Below, piece by piece: positions 1-8,238 of a DNA stretch of 64,000 nucleotides. The notes under the pieces were generated by a model, which made no database searches, was not told the DNA's origin, and worked only from the letters and a program-made list of their open reading frames with translations. The DNA is from Mucilaginibacter sp. (GTDB lineage: Bacteria; Bacteroidota; Bacteroidia; Sphingobacteriales; Sphingobacteriaceae), in NCBI RefSeq assembly GCF_028288225.1, contig NZ_JAQBOC010000072.1:24159-88158 (forward strand), read 5' to 3'. Within the stretch, counting starts at the first letter, position 1, and each line of letters opens with the position of its first letter. The translations under genes and the position numbers were made by a program.

Positions 1-66
1 AATAACCACTGTAGCGCCCCATGATACGATATTATTAATTCCGTAAGGTTGTTTCTTCCCTGCCAT
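1..66 (-). CDS. gldL: GldL N-terminus (gliding motility / T9SS motor protein), cut by window edge
   Basis: Only the first 22 codons are in the window. Read on the minus strand from the ATG at 66 they give MAGKKQPYGINNIVSWGATV followed by VI. From family knowledge this is the typical start of GldL, the inner-membrane protein that with GldM forms the proton-driven motor of the type IX secretion/gliding machinery; its first transmembrane helix begins right here. It lies 47 bases downstream of gldK on the same strand, which is the standard gldK-gldL order and suggests gldM and gldN continue beyond the window edge. Confidence 0.85.
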   Translation of the reverse strand, partial: MAGKKQPYGINNIVSWGATVVI

Positions 67-113
67 AGTAATTTGAAAAAGATTAAATTTTATTTTTTAT
101 TTGATTAATGTGT

Positions 114-1433
114 TTATCGTTTGTCCCTTATGTCGCGACCAAGGTAAGAAGTTACGCAGCGGAAACCTATATATGATTTGGCTGTATCCTGGTATTCATA
201 AGTACGGGTTGAATTTTGAAGAAAATAACCGATATCTTTCCACGAGCCTCCACGTACTACTTTACGTTTCAGTACTTCGGGATCGCTTGCTTTAGCTTCG
301 TAGTTAAATGTAGGCGCAAGGTCATGAACAAAGGTTGAAGCAGATTCATCAAATGCTGATAGCGTCCACTCGGCCACGTTTCCTGCCATGTTATATAAAC
401 CGTAATCATTAGGGAAGTACGACTTAACATTTACTGTATATGCCCCGCCGTCATCAGTATAATTACCTCTGCCGGGTTTAAAGTTAGCCAACAGGCACCC
501 TTTAGCATTTTTTGGATAAGGCCCGCCCCATGGATAATCGGTACCTATCCTGCCGCCGCGGGATGCATATTCAAATTGAGATTCAGTAGGCAGCTCGTAA
601 CGCGCACGGTGGGCTAATTTTCTTGAATCTTTATAAGCTTCGTTATAGCGTGTGCGCCATACTGTGAATGCACGTGCCTGGCGCCATGTTACACCCACAA
701 CAGGATAGTTGCGAAATGCAGGGTGAGAAAAGTAACCTTCTGTCATAGGCTCATTGGCGGCGTATGAAAAATCACTCAGCCAAACCAGTGTATCAGGATA
801 AACCGGTACAGTATCACGTAATATGAAATCAGAACGTTTTTTGGTTTTATCATTCTTATACTCGGCTGCGTTACGCAAAACCATTAAGGCAAAATTATAT
901 TTCAGTAAGCGGACATCCAGCTCGTCGCGGTCAAAAACACGGTCATCGCCCTGGTAATACATTCCCTGTAGTTTTGAAGCATTTGCAGCGCTTGCCTTAC
1001 CTTTTTTAGTACTCATTACCGGGTATTTTTTTACATAGGCCCAGTTGATATATTTCTTTCCGCTTGGGTTTGCAGACGCGCCTTTACCTGGCTTAAGATA
1101 ATATTTGTCGTCGCTGATATAATTGGTGATTGCTATTGAGTCGCGAACCCAGTTTACAAACTGATGATACTGACTATTGGAGATCTCCGTTTGATCCATA
1201 AAAAATGGAGCTACGGTAACTTGTTTTGTTTGCGCAATTTGTGAAAAGGTAACATCCTGGTCTGTTTGCCCCATAAGGAACGAGCCACCCGGGACGTAAA
1301 CCATACCATACGGGACCTCAGCACGGAAAGAGCGTTGCGGAACACCTGTAAGCTCGCCCCTGTCGCCTCCCTTGCCACATCCGCTTAAAATTCCAACTGC
1401 CAAAACCCCTAGTAAAAAGTATAATTGTTTCAT
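114..1433 (-). CDS. gldK: GldK-type gliding motility / type IX secretion lipoprotein
   Basis: The protein (439 aa) begins with a lipoprotein signal peptide ending in a lipobox with LSGC, Cys19. The rest is a formylglycine-generating-enzyme/sulfatase-modifying-factor fold, seen in GMVYVPGGSFLMG near residue 43, in the PTESQFEYASRGG segment and in the C-terminal VVRGGSWKD motif. GldK and its Porphyromonas homologue PorK form, with GldN, the periplasmic ring of the type IX secretion apparatus and are not thought to be enzymes. An upstream in-frame TTG at 1445 would add four residues; the ATG at 1433 is preferred because it gives a standard signal peptide. GldJ is a paralogue, but the following gldL favours GldK. 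Confidence 0.88.
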   Translation of the reverse strand: MKQLYFLLGVLAVGILSGCGKGGDRGELTGVPQRSFRAEVPYGMVYVPGGSFLMGQTDQDVTFSQIAQTKQVTVAPFFMDQTEISNSQYHQFVNWVRDSIAITNYISDDKYYLKPGKGASANPSGKKYINWAYVKKYPVMSTKKGKASAANASKLQGMYYQGDDRVFDRDELDVRLLKYNFALMVLRNAAEYKNDKTKKRSDFILRDTVPVYPDTLVWLSDFSYAANEPMTEGYFSHPAFRNYPVVGVTWRQARAFTVWRTRYNEAYKDSRKLAHRARYELPTESQFEYASRGGRIGTDYPWGGPYPKNAKGCLLANFKPGRGNYTDDGGAYTVNVKSYFPNDYGLYNMAGNVAEWTLSAFDESASTFVHDLAPTFNYEAKASDPEVLKRKVVRGGSWKDIGYFLQNSTRTYEYQDTAKSYIGFRCVTSYLGRDIRDKR

Positions 1434-1530
1434 CTTAAAAATCAATGTTAGCTATATAAATATAACACAATGTAACCCCCGAATATATTACTTTTGACGG
1501 ATTATATCACAAAAAACATTTTTTATCAGT

Positions 1531-1538
1531 CAAATCTA
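1531..1538 (-). promoter_or_regulatory. Candidate Bacteroidota -7 element (TAGATTTG) upstream of gldK
   Basis: On the minus strand this reads TAGATTTG, fitting the TAnnTTTG consensus of the Bacteroidota primary sigma factor. It would give a leader of roughly 90 bases before gldK. No clear -33 TTG is seen at the proper distance, so this is tentative. The rest of the gap from 1434 to 1826 is AT-rich and shows nothing else I can name. Confidence 0.3.
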
Positions 1539-1826
1539 TTCTATTTACAGTTGAAATAGTATAAATCTATAGCTAATAAAAGCATAATTTCAATTAATTA
1601 GCCTAATACCATTATGCTAATTAGTTTGCATTTTTACGGAAATATAAAGAAAATAGTTGCAACAGGATTAAATAAATTTAAACAAGTTAATCAAATTGCC
1701 TAGCAGTCATGGTAAATTGTTGATTAAGTGAGCAATATACTAATATTGCTCAACAGGTTAAATAATTTATTAACATGCATTTAATACTTTAATAACTTAA
1801 CCAGGAACCGTGAATGAACCTATTAT

Positions 1827-1860
1827 ACAATGAACGCCCCGATATTGGGGCGTTCATTGT
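1827..1860. terminator. Strong hairpin downstream of hemD
   Basis: A perfect 14-bp stem (1827-1840 against 1847-1860) with a 6-base loop lies 28 bases past the hemD stop. It has a GC-rich core, GAACGCCCC. Neither side carries a pure T-run, but the flanks are AT-rich. It separates the hemD operon from the gldK promoter region and probably terminates hemD transcription. Confidence 0.7.
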
Positions 1861-1887
1861 TATTATATATCCGGATTAAGTATCCGG

Positions 1888-2664
1888 TTATTTATTAACC
1901 TGTTTTACGTATTGCTCAATAGCCATCGTCATGGAAGGGGCGCCTGGGGTTGGAGCGGGGATATCCATTATAAGGCCCGCTTCCAAAACAGCCTTATGGG
2001 TAGTTGCGCCAAAAGCTGCTATCCTGGTATTGTTTTGTTTAAAATCGGGGAAGTTTTTATAAAGCGATTGGATGCTTGAAGGACTGAAAAAAGCAATAAC
2101 ATCATAAAATACTTCTGCCAGATCTGAAAGATCGCTGCAAACAGTGCGAAAAAGCACAGCAGGAGTAAAATTATAGCCGTTTTCCAGCAAAAATTTTTGC
2201 GTTTCTTCTGCCGCAACGTCTGAACAAGGATAAAGAAACTTTTCGCCCGAATGCTTTTTTAATACTTCGGCAAGGTCAGATGCGGTTTGTTTGCCAAAAA
2301 AGATCTTTCGTTTACGGTACTGAATGTATTTTTGAAGATACAGGGCAATAGTTTCGGATAAGCAGAAATATTTCATTTCAACCGGGACCTCAAAACGCAT
2401 CTCTTCACAGATCCTGAAAAAATGATCAGCAGAGTTCCGGCTGGTGAAAATTACTGCGCTAAAATCAGCCAGGGTGATTTTTTCCTTACGAAAATCTTTA
2501 GCCGGCACGCCTTCAACATGAATAAATGATCTGAAATCAATTTTCAAATTGAGCTTCTTAGCTAGCTCGGCATAAGGGTTCTTATCGTTTTCTGGCTTAG
2601 GCAAAGTAACTAAAATGCTTTTAACCTTTTTCTTTCTCTCTTCCAAATTCAAATCGTGTAACAA
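1888..2664 (-). CDS. hemD: Uroporphyrinogen-III synthase
   Basis: About 250 aa with the HemD two-domain pattern: an N-terminal VKSILVTLPKPE strand, the AVIFTSRNSADHFF segment near residue 70, FLYPCSDVAAEET in the second domain, FFSPSSIQSL and the late AAFGATTHKA motif. The enzyme closes hydroxymethylbilane into uroporphyrinogen III, the common precursor of heme, in the cytoplasm. There is no ATG near the N-terminus. The frame opens at TTG 2664, and a second TTG at 2646 gives the start I remember for relatives (MEERKKKVKSILV); either is possible. It follows a DUF4271 gene by only a few bases, so the two are almost certainly cotranscribed. Heme supply matches the large oxidase operon further along. 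Confidence 0.88.
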   Translation of the reverse strand: MLHDLNLEERKKKVKSILVTLPKPENDKNPYAELAKKLNLKIDFRSFIHVEGVPAKDFRKEKITLADFSAVIFTSRNSADHFFRICEEMRFEVPVEMKYFCLSETIALYLQKYIQYRKRKIFFGKQTASDLAEVLKKHSGEKFLYPCSDVAAEETQKFLLENGYNFTPAVLFRTVCSDLSDLAEVFYDVIAFFSPSSIQSLYKNFPDFKQNNTRIAAFGATTHKAVLEAGLIMDIPAPTPGAPSMTMAIEQYVKQVNK

Positions 2665-2671
2665 CCTTAAT

Positions 2672-3640
2672 TTATCTATTAAGTGCTTTAATTAAAATTA
2701 AAACGGGGCAAATTTCGAGGGCACAAAGATAGATAAATAAATAAAATTTATGAAATCGAATGTTAGAAATGATATTTACACTGTTGCGCAGGTATTGCCA
2801 TGCAAATATTATAGCTATTAACACCACTGTAAAAATCAATAACCCGGGTATAAACCTGCTTGAAATTAAACTAAAGCAGATTGCGATAAATAAAAGAACA
2901 AAAGCTACATTAAAATAAGTAAGGTTTAATATAGCTATATATTCGCTAACTACCCTGTTTATATCAAAAACAAAACCGATAAATTTCAATACAAAAAATT
3001 TAAGGGCAAAAAGTAAGCTTATTGATACGGAAAGAAAAACAAACCGCCGGAAACCGCTAAAAGGCAAAGTTATTTTATAATAAATGGTAAGCTGGTATAA
3101 AACAAGGCCAAAAGTTAAGCTGAACAATACAAACAAACCTATAAATGCCCATGAATTGATCATGCCGCCCTCTTTATCCAATTGCGTATGTTTACTGTAA
3201 AATGATTGTATAATCAATTTTAGATCCTTGCCTAAAAAAACATTAAGCAGTGCAGTATATATCAGCAAACAAATAATAATTGCAATAAGCCATGGATTAC
3301 GATAGATGCGTACCTCGCCAGTGCGCAGCTGGATATTAGTTTTTAACGGAATATTTAAAAATGAATTAATATCAGCAAATGGATTTTTGTTTAACGTCTT
3401 CAAAAACTGATTTTCGCGCAATGAATCGGGCTTTAGCCAGAGCATGGCTAATGAATCGGCAACAAACTGTTCGCGTTTTTCTTTGGCCATAGCGGCAGTA
3501 TCAGGCACCGGAACAGAAACTATGCGTGTTGGTGCTGCTGTTAAATTACTATCTTTTTTTGCAGGTACTGTATCTGGCTGGGCGCCAGCCACCATGCAAC
3601 AAATTATTATTAACAAAAAACAAAAAACACTAAACTTCAT
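2672..3640 (-). CDS. DUF4271 multi-pass membrane protein
   Basis: 322 aa from the ATG at 3640; an earlier in-frame TTG at 3673 is less likely because the ATG directly starts a good signal peptide (residues 1-20, ending near AGAQ). A hydrophilic stretch of about 90 residues follows, then roughly seven hydrophobic helices, the first starting at PWLIAIIICLLIY. The family is a Bacteroidota membrane protein of unknown function that I know as a usual neighbour of hemD, as seen here with near-zero spacing. A role at the membrane linked to heme metabolism is only a guess from that pairing. Confidence 0.75.
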   Translation of the reverse strand: MKFSVFCFLLIIICCMVAGAQPDTVPAKKDSNLTAAPTRIVSVPVPDTAAMAKEKREQFVADSLAMLWLKPDSLRENQFLKTLNKNPFADINSFLNIPLKTNIQLRTGEVRIYRNPWLIAIIICLLIYTALLNVFLGKDLKLIIQSFYSKHTQLDKEGGMINSWAFIGLFVLFSLTFGLVLYQLTIYYKITLPFSGFRRFVFLSVSISLLFALKFFVLKFIGFVFDINRVVSEYIAILNLTYFNVAFVLLFIAICFSLISSRFIPGLLIFTVVLIAIIFAWQYLRNSVNIISNIRFHKFYLFIYLCALEICPVLILIKALNR

Positions 3641-3670
3641 TTTATATATAACGCATGCCTTATAATGCCA

Positions 3671-3678
3671 CAAAATTA
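3671..3678 (-). promoter_or_regulatory. Candidate -7 element (TAATTTTG) for the DUF4271-hemD operon
   Basis: The minus strand reads TAATTTTG, matching TAnnTTTG, 31 bases before the ATG at 3640. The -33 region is not obvious. This is the best promoter candidate for the two-gene operon. Confidence 0.4.
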
Positions 3679-3760
3679 CCTTAATAATTGATTGTTTTAT
3701 AACAGCGTAATCAATTTAGTGTTAAATTAATTACTAAGCGAATGTTTTTGCCTCGCCTAA

Positions 3761-3830
3761 ACCCTCTCCAAGGAAAGGCCTTAGAAACAACTGCTATTTA
3801 AGAAGCTCTTTCTTTGAAGTCAGGATGAGG
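3761..3830. repeat. Degenerate palindromic intergenic repeat
   Basis: The stretch holds ACCCTCTCCAAGGAAAGGCC followed by a looser second arm ending in CAGGATGAGG. It resembles the CCTCTCC...GGAGAGG palindromes scattered in Bacteroidota intergenic regions. It is decayed here and I see no gene in it. Confidence 0.35.
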
Positions 3831-3855
3831 AAAAACAATTAACTTATACTTGTAT

Positions 3856-4242
3856 ATGAACACCAATCCAATAAACTTAGCTATTAGGTTTTTATTAGAA
3901 ATAGCCATGCTTATTACATTTGGCTACTGGGGCTGGCATATAACCAGGGGCTGGATGCAATATACAGCGGCATTGGCCCTTCCGGTAATAGCAGCCGTTT
4001 TGTGGGGCGTGTTTCGCATACAAAACGACCCTAAGCCGGCACCTGTTGAAGTTCCCGGTCTTGTAAGATTACTATTGGAATGGGCGCTATTTGGCGGTGC
4101 TGTTTTAGCCCTGTTTAGTTTAGGGTATTTTACACTAAGCCTGGCAATGGCCATAATTGTAAAGCTGCACTATATTATATCATATGATCGTACCTGGGCG
4201 ATGTTGCGGAATAAGCCCTACCGGGGTTTTATCAATAATTAA
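3856..4242 (+). CDS. YrdB-like (DUF2568) small membrane protein
   Basis: 128 aa from the ATG at 3856; a TTG two codons earlier at 3850 is less likely. There are four hydrophobic helices: about residues 8-25, 33-52, 68-88 and 90-106. The FGYWGWHITRGWMQY segment and the VEVPGLVRLLLEWALFG segment are typical of the YrdB/DUF2568 family, small integral membrane proteins with no established function. It stands alone, with no close operon partner, at the edge of an AT-rich stretch. Confidence 0.7.
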   Translation: MNTNPINLAIRFLLEIAMLITFGYWGWHITRGWMQYTAALALPVIAAVLWGVFRIQNDPKPAPVEVPGLVRLLLEWALFGGAVLALFSLGYFTLSLAMAIIVKLHYIISYDRTWAMLRNKPYRGFINN

Positions 4243-4563
4243 TATCCAAAATCAATGCACACTGTATATTTTATTACCCATTTAAACTACACTTTATAGA
4301 TTTTTTTACCCCATTTGCGATTTCTTTATTTGCTCGCTTTTTAAAAGGCACCCCATTTTAAAATAAAGAAAGTGACGAAAATTTACTGAAATTATGATGA
4401 ATTTCAATACACAAGTCTACTAAAACAACTTATAGTTGTATAATGCTTGTAAAAAAAAATCGTCTATAAGCTTCAAACCGGTTAAAATAAAATATTGGTA
4501 AGATTTTTGTTAATATTATTTAGTTATAATTTATTATTATTACTAAAAATTAAATTCTGCGAC
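4243..4563. other. AT-rich gap with no recognised gene
   Basis: This 320-base stretch is strongly AT-rich. It holds a weak 7-bp inverted repeat (CTTATAG near 4429 against CTATAAG near 4465) just before the next gene, which might be a promoter or operator region. No RNA or coding signal stands out. Confidence 0.3.
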
Positions 4564-5004
4564 ATGAGTGCTTTATTTGTTAACGATAATCATTTTGAAG
4601 ATAATGATGATATAGCTTATAAAAATGCTGAGGTCGCTCATAAAAATGCCGGTTTAAATTATGGAAGCGTTTTAGAAAAAGCTGTCAGAAAAGATTGTAT
4701 GGGCATCAGTGAGATTGCCCGTAAACTACAGGTAAGCCGCCGTACCTTATACAATTGGTTTGAATCAGAAAACCTTGATCTTGAAGTTTTTTATAAAGTC
4801 GGGCTGGTTACCGGTCATGATTTTTCTAAAGAAATTCCAGGTTTCGAGGAGGAAAAAAAACGCTTTGCCGGTAATTTCCCAAAAGAACTTTCAGCTTTAG
4901 ATGACAATGCCAATACAGTATATTATTGGATGGAAAGATATATTCATTTACTTGAAAAATACAATTCGATTTTAAGAGAACTTAATCTTGAAAATGGAGA
5001 GTAA
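4564..5004 (+). CDS. Helix-turn-helix DNA-binding protein
   Basis: 146 aa from the ATG at 4564. A TTG at 4495 would add a hydrophobic leader of 23 residues that looks like translated AT-rich noise. Residues 47-67 (GISEIARKLQVSRRTLYNWF) form a clear helix-turn-helix of the Fis/transposase or phage-regulator type. Residues 18-31 contain a short internal duplication (YKNAEVAHKNA). The C-terminal part is acidic and likely helical. It is probably a small transcriptional regulator; its target cannot be read. It lies in an AT-rich accessory stretch beside a tRNA scar, so it may be of mobile origin. Confidence 0.6.
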   Translation: MSALFVNDNHFEDNDDIAYKNAEVAHKNAGLNYGSVLEKAVRKDCMGISEIARKLQVSRRTLYNWFESENLDLEVFYKVGLVTGHDFSKEIPGFEEEKKRFAGNFPKELSALDDNANTVYYWMERYIHLLEKYNSILRELNLENGE

Positions 5005-5558
5005 TGCCTGTTTTGCATTTAATTCATTTATCCCGATAGTCACCAGGTGTATTTCAACAATCATTTTTCTTAGTGGCAAGCTTCTCTTAAGTCGTTCTCT
5101 CTTTTATTTATTACGGATCATTTAATGATTTAGTATTTTCTTATCAGTCTCAATAAACCAGCATTTGCATCCGCGTAATCTATATCACATTAATCTGTAA
5201 AAACCGATTTGCGCTTACCTTGCCATTAGCGGAATTAGCATATAGATATAAGCAGGACACTGTATTTGGCGCTTTTATTTTTTATTTCTAAGGCCGCCAT
5301 TTGTTACTTTAAATTCAATAAAACACATAGGAGTAACAAAATTAACGAAGCTAATTAAAACGCAGAAATAATTATGTTGCATACTGACAATGAATATTAT
5401 ACTTATTAGTCCGTTGCGATTTATATAAATTTAAGCTCTCATAAAAGCATGGCCGGAACAGAATATTTAATTGATTTACAAATACTTAAAACTTAAAAGT
5501 AACAAATAAGCAACAATGCGGAATGAAAAATATCAACTAAAAAACAGTTGGTTTATAG

Positions 5559-5600
5559 GGCATGCAAGAGGCCATCCTTTCGGCTCCAATATTCTCCACC
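5559..5600 (+). pseudogene. Degenerate 3' half of a tRNA-Ala(GGC) gene (integration scar)
   Basis: The bases GGCATGCAAGAGG are followed by a T-arm-like ATCCT, TTCGGCT, CCAAT and then by ATTCTCCACC. This matches, in order, the anticodon GGC, the 3' anticodon arm, the variable loop, the T-arm and the 3' acceptor strand of bacterial tRNA-Ala(GGC). The T-stem has lost pairing, and no 5' half precedes it, so it cannot be a working tRNA. A 3' tRNA fragment that begins in the anticodon loop is what tyrosine-recombinase elements leave behind. The rest of the 715-base gap (5005-5719) is AT-rich, and I see no gene in it. Confidence 0.6.
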
Positions 5601-5719
5601 GTAAATCAAATGCTTAAACCAATAAGTTTAAATACATTAAAATGTGTTTTTCTGTGTTTTTAAAAAGAAAGGTTTGTCGCGTATTTTTGAGAGTCAGAGG
5701 CAATTTATAAATTACGCAA

Positions 5720-6745
5720 ATGACAAGACGACATTTAATAACTTTAATTTATTTTTTTCCGACACTTTTGTTTGCCCAGAAGCAAGGAAAACTGACCGCA
5801 AGTCAAATTGTAGATTCTTCATTAGTTTTTTGCGGTGGTGAACTCCGAATATCAAAAATAAATTCGGTCCAAATTAATTACTTACTTATCCAACCAGACC
5901 AGTCAACAGCAATAATTGATGATAAATTAAAAACTGGAGAAAAATATGTTCAGTGTATTTTATCAAAAACTCATTTTCCGCAGACCACGTTCTTCAATGG
6001 AGATAAAATTAGCAGGGTTGACGGAAACTCGGTCATTCATGTTACTGACATTCAATCAAAAGAAGAAGTAAAACTTAAAACATACGGTCAAGTTCAATAT
6101 GGTTACAAAAAACTTAACTATCAATTGTCCCGACTTCCTGACCAAAAATTTAAAAACTTTGACTGTTTTGTAGTTAATGCCAAAGCGAACAATGGTTATA
6201 CGACCATGAACTTTTTTGACAAAACAAATTATAGACTATTAATGGTAGCTTACCCCAATGGCAACAAATCAGCCATGATAGAATACATTTTTAAAGATCG
6301 CGTTCTTTTTAATTCCCACATCGTAAACACATTCGCTAATTCCAAGGACTTACAAATATTAGAACTGCGAACAATTGATTTAAACGCGAACATTTCCAAC
6401 ACATGGTTTAATTGTCCGTATTCGGACAAAGTATATGTTCCTGAATATATTAAAACCGGGCAATTCGCCTCTACAAATGGGGAAGCAACAACATTTAACA
6501 GGACTAAAAGTTCAATGGACTATACTGACAACAAAGGAAATGTAGATTTAAGGCGATTCTTAACATGGGGTATTGTTTCGCCAGACACTTTCGGTCTAAT
6601 CGATGAACAAGCATTGAAAAATAATGATAAATCTTCATCATCACAGATATTAGTTAGAGTTGTTTCTTGGGACAAACACGGATATGTTTGTCAATGGATT
6701 ACCGACAAGTATGCAGATACTCAGGATTATAAATTAATTAAGTAA
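5720..6745 (+). CDS. Secreted protein of unknown function
   Basis: 341 aa from ATG 5720 with an N-terminal signal peptide (MTRRHLITLIYFFPTLLFA, cut before QKQGK). I do not recognise the family. The body is mixed beta-rich sequence, with TTFFNGDKISRVDGNSVIHV and YTTMNFFDKTNYRLLMVAYP resembling the periplasmic outer-membrane lipoprotein-sorting (LolA-like) style of repeated strands, but this is only an impression. Codon usage is noticeably AT-rich compared with hemW just downstream. Together with the tRNA scar 120 bases upstream, this suggests it arrived by transfer. It is probably exported to the periplasm; its role is unknown. Confidence 0.6.
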   Translation: MTRRHLITLIYFFPTLLFAQKQGKLTASQIVDSSLVFCGGELRISKINSVQINYLLIQPDQSTAIIDDKLKTGEKYVQCILSKTHFPQTTFFNGDKISRVDGNSVIHVTDIQSKEEVKLKTYGQVQYGYKKLNYQLSRLPDQKFKNFDCFVVNAKANNGYTTMNFFDKTNYRLLMVAYPNGNKSAMIEYIFKDRVLFNSHIVNTFANSKDLQILELRTIDLNANISNTWFNCPYSDKVYVPEYIKTGQFASTNGEATTFNRTKSSMDYTDNKGNVDLRRFLTWGIVSPDTFGLIDEQALKNNDKSSSSQILVRVVSWDKHGYVCQWITDKYADTQDYKLIK

Positions 6746-6775
6746 ATAGGAGACCTGTCCCTAACAAGGATAGTT

Positions 6776-6783
6776 TAACTTTG
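6776..6783 (+). promoter_or_regulatory. Candidate -7 element (TAACTTTG) for hemW
   Basis: TAACTTTG fits TAnnTTTG and sits 17 bases before the hemW ATG, predicting a leader of about ten bases. The -33 region is weak. Confidence 0.4.
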
Positions 6784-6800
6784 CATTTTATTAATCCCCA

Positions 6801-7922
6801 ATGGCTGGCATATATATCCATATTCCATTTTGTAAACAGGCGTGTCATTACTGCGATTTTCATTTCAGCACCTCTTTAAAATATAAGAACGAGCTTTTGC
6901 AGGCATTGATTAAAGAAATTAACCTGCAAAAAGCTTATTTGGGCAACGATACCATTGAAACCATTTACTTTGGCGGTGGCACCCCATCAATATTAAGTGC
7001 TGATGAATTAAACCTGCTTATTGGTACAATTACCGGTTTACATACTGTAGCTGCAGATGCTGAAATTACTATTGAGGCCAACCCGGATGACCTGGATAAA
7101 GCCAAACTGCAGGCGCTTCGCCAAACAGATATAAACAGGTTCAGCATAGGGATCCAGTCGTTTTTTGATGATGATTTGGAGTGGATGAACCGGGTACACC
7201 GTGCCGCCGAAGCTGAAGCATCTGTAAAAAGGGCGCAGGACCTTGGGTTTGAAAACATAACCGTCGACCTTATTTATGGTTATCCATTATTAACTTATGT
7301 AAAGTGGAAGCACAATCTCAATAAGATATTTGAACTGAATATTCCTCATGTATCGTCCTATTCTATGACAGTTGAGCCCCAAACCGCGCTGGCATCATTC
7401 ATCAAAAAGAAAAAACAGGGTGCAATGGATGAACAGCAAAGCGCCGAGCAGTTTATATTGTTAATGGACGCCATGCAGAACCATGGTTTTGAACATTATG
7501 AGATCTCCAATTTTTGCAAGCCGGGGCATTATTCCAGGCATAACTCCAATTACTGGAAAGGCGTAAAATACTTGGGAATTGGGCCCTCTGCCCATTCTTA
7601 CAATGGCGAGGCCCGGCAGTGGAACATAGCTAACAATGCTAAATACATACAAGCTTTGGAAAAAGCAGAAATACCTGCCGAAATGGAATTACTTACAGAA
7701 ACTGACCGTTTAAACGAATATATTATGACCTCACTGCGCACTATGTGGGGCCTCGATCTCAACAAGCTAAACAGTATTGTAAAAGGGGCCGAAGGACAGT
7801 TAAAAAAGGCAGCGCAACGTTACTTTGAAAATCGTTGGATAGAACAGAAAGATAATGTAATTTATCTTACCTCAATAGGGAAGCTATATGCGGATAATAT
7901 AGCTTCGGGGCTGTTTTTTTAG
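6801..7922 (+). CDS. hemW: HemW, radical SAM heme chaperone
   Basis: 373 aa, normal length for HemW. The radical SAM cluster motif is complete: Cys11, Cys15 and Cys18 in HIPFCKQACHYCDF. It is followed by the YFGGGTPSIL motif, the IEANPDDL segment, RFSIGIQSF and, later, HYEISNF, all hallmarks that separate HemW from the oxygen-independent coproporphyrinogen oxidase HemN. HemW binds heme and is thought to insert it into respiratory enzymes at the membrane, which fits the cytochrome operon in this window. Many databases mislabel such proteins HemN. It appears to be a single-gene unit. Confidence 0.92.
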   Translation: MAGIYIHIPFCKQACHYCDFHFSTSLKYKNELLQALIKEINLQKAYLGNDTIETIYFGGGTPSILSADELNLLIGTITGLHTVAADAEITIEANPDDLDKAKLQALRQTDINRFSIGIQSFFDDDLEWMNRVHRAAEAEASVKRAQDLGFENITVDLIYGYPLLTYVKWKHNLNKIFELNIPHVSSYSMTVEPQTALASFIKKKKQGAMDEQQSAEQFILLMDAMQNHGFEHYEISNFCKPGHYSRHNSNYWKGVKYLGIGPSAHSYNGEARQWNIANNAKYIQALEKAEIPAEMELLTETDRLNEYIMTSLRTMWGLDLNKLNSIVKGAEGQLKKAAQRYFENRWIEQKDNVIYLTSIGKLYADNIASGLFF

Positions 7923-7973
7923 TGGCTTAATAAATTTATCCAGTCTGCAACTTAAACATCAATAAACGCTGTT

Positions 7974-8114
7974 TTACTTTTTGAACCTTGCAGTAAAATC
8001 AACTGCCCAAATCACCAGGCAGGAACAAAAGATAGCAAAAACGATCAATGCAGTATATAGGGTGAAAAGAGAAGCTGGCCGTAAGGGATAAAAAGACCGC
8101 TGCTGCCCAGTCAC
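7974..8114 (-). CDS. Possible 46-aa single-pass membrane protein (GTG start)
   Basis: Read on the minus strand from GTG 8114 this gives a short polar start (MTGQQRSFYPLRPAS), one strong hydrophobic helix (LFTLYTALIVFAIFCSCLVI) and a basic tail (ARFKK). The helix-plus-positive-tail shape is typical of a real micro-protein. A rival minus-strand ATG frame at 7999-8160 overlaps it, so coding is uncertain. Apart from this, the gap 7923-8238 shows nothing. Confidence 0.28.
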   Translation of the reverse strand: MTGQQRSFYPLRPASLFTLYTALIVFAIFCSCLVIWAVDFTARFKK

Positions 8115-8238
8115 CTTCGTAGTTTTGTAATTTTAACAATTTGTTAATACAGATCGTCATATTATTTCGTTATTTTGTTAACTTTCCGATAAATAAGTTT
8201 TTGTTTTAGCTTATATTAATAGGGAATCAAAACAAAAT

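Noticed and set aside
5644..5841. 65-codon frame before the secreted protein at 5720
   Set aside because: It overlaps the start of the signal-peptide gene in another frame and has no features; the 5720 start is better.
6801..7922. Oxygen-independent coproporphyrinogen oxidase (HemN)
   Set aside because: Length and motifs, with the CxxxCxxC cluster and no HemN-specific N-terminal segment, fit HemW.
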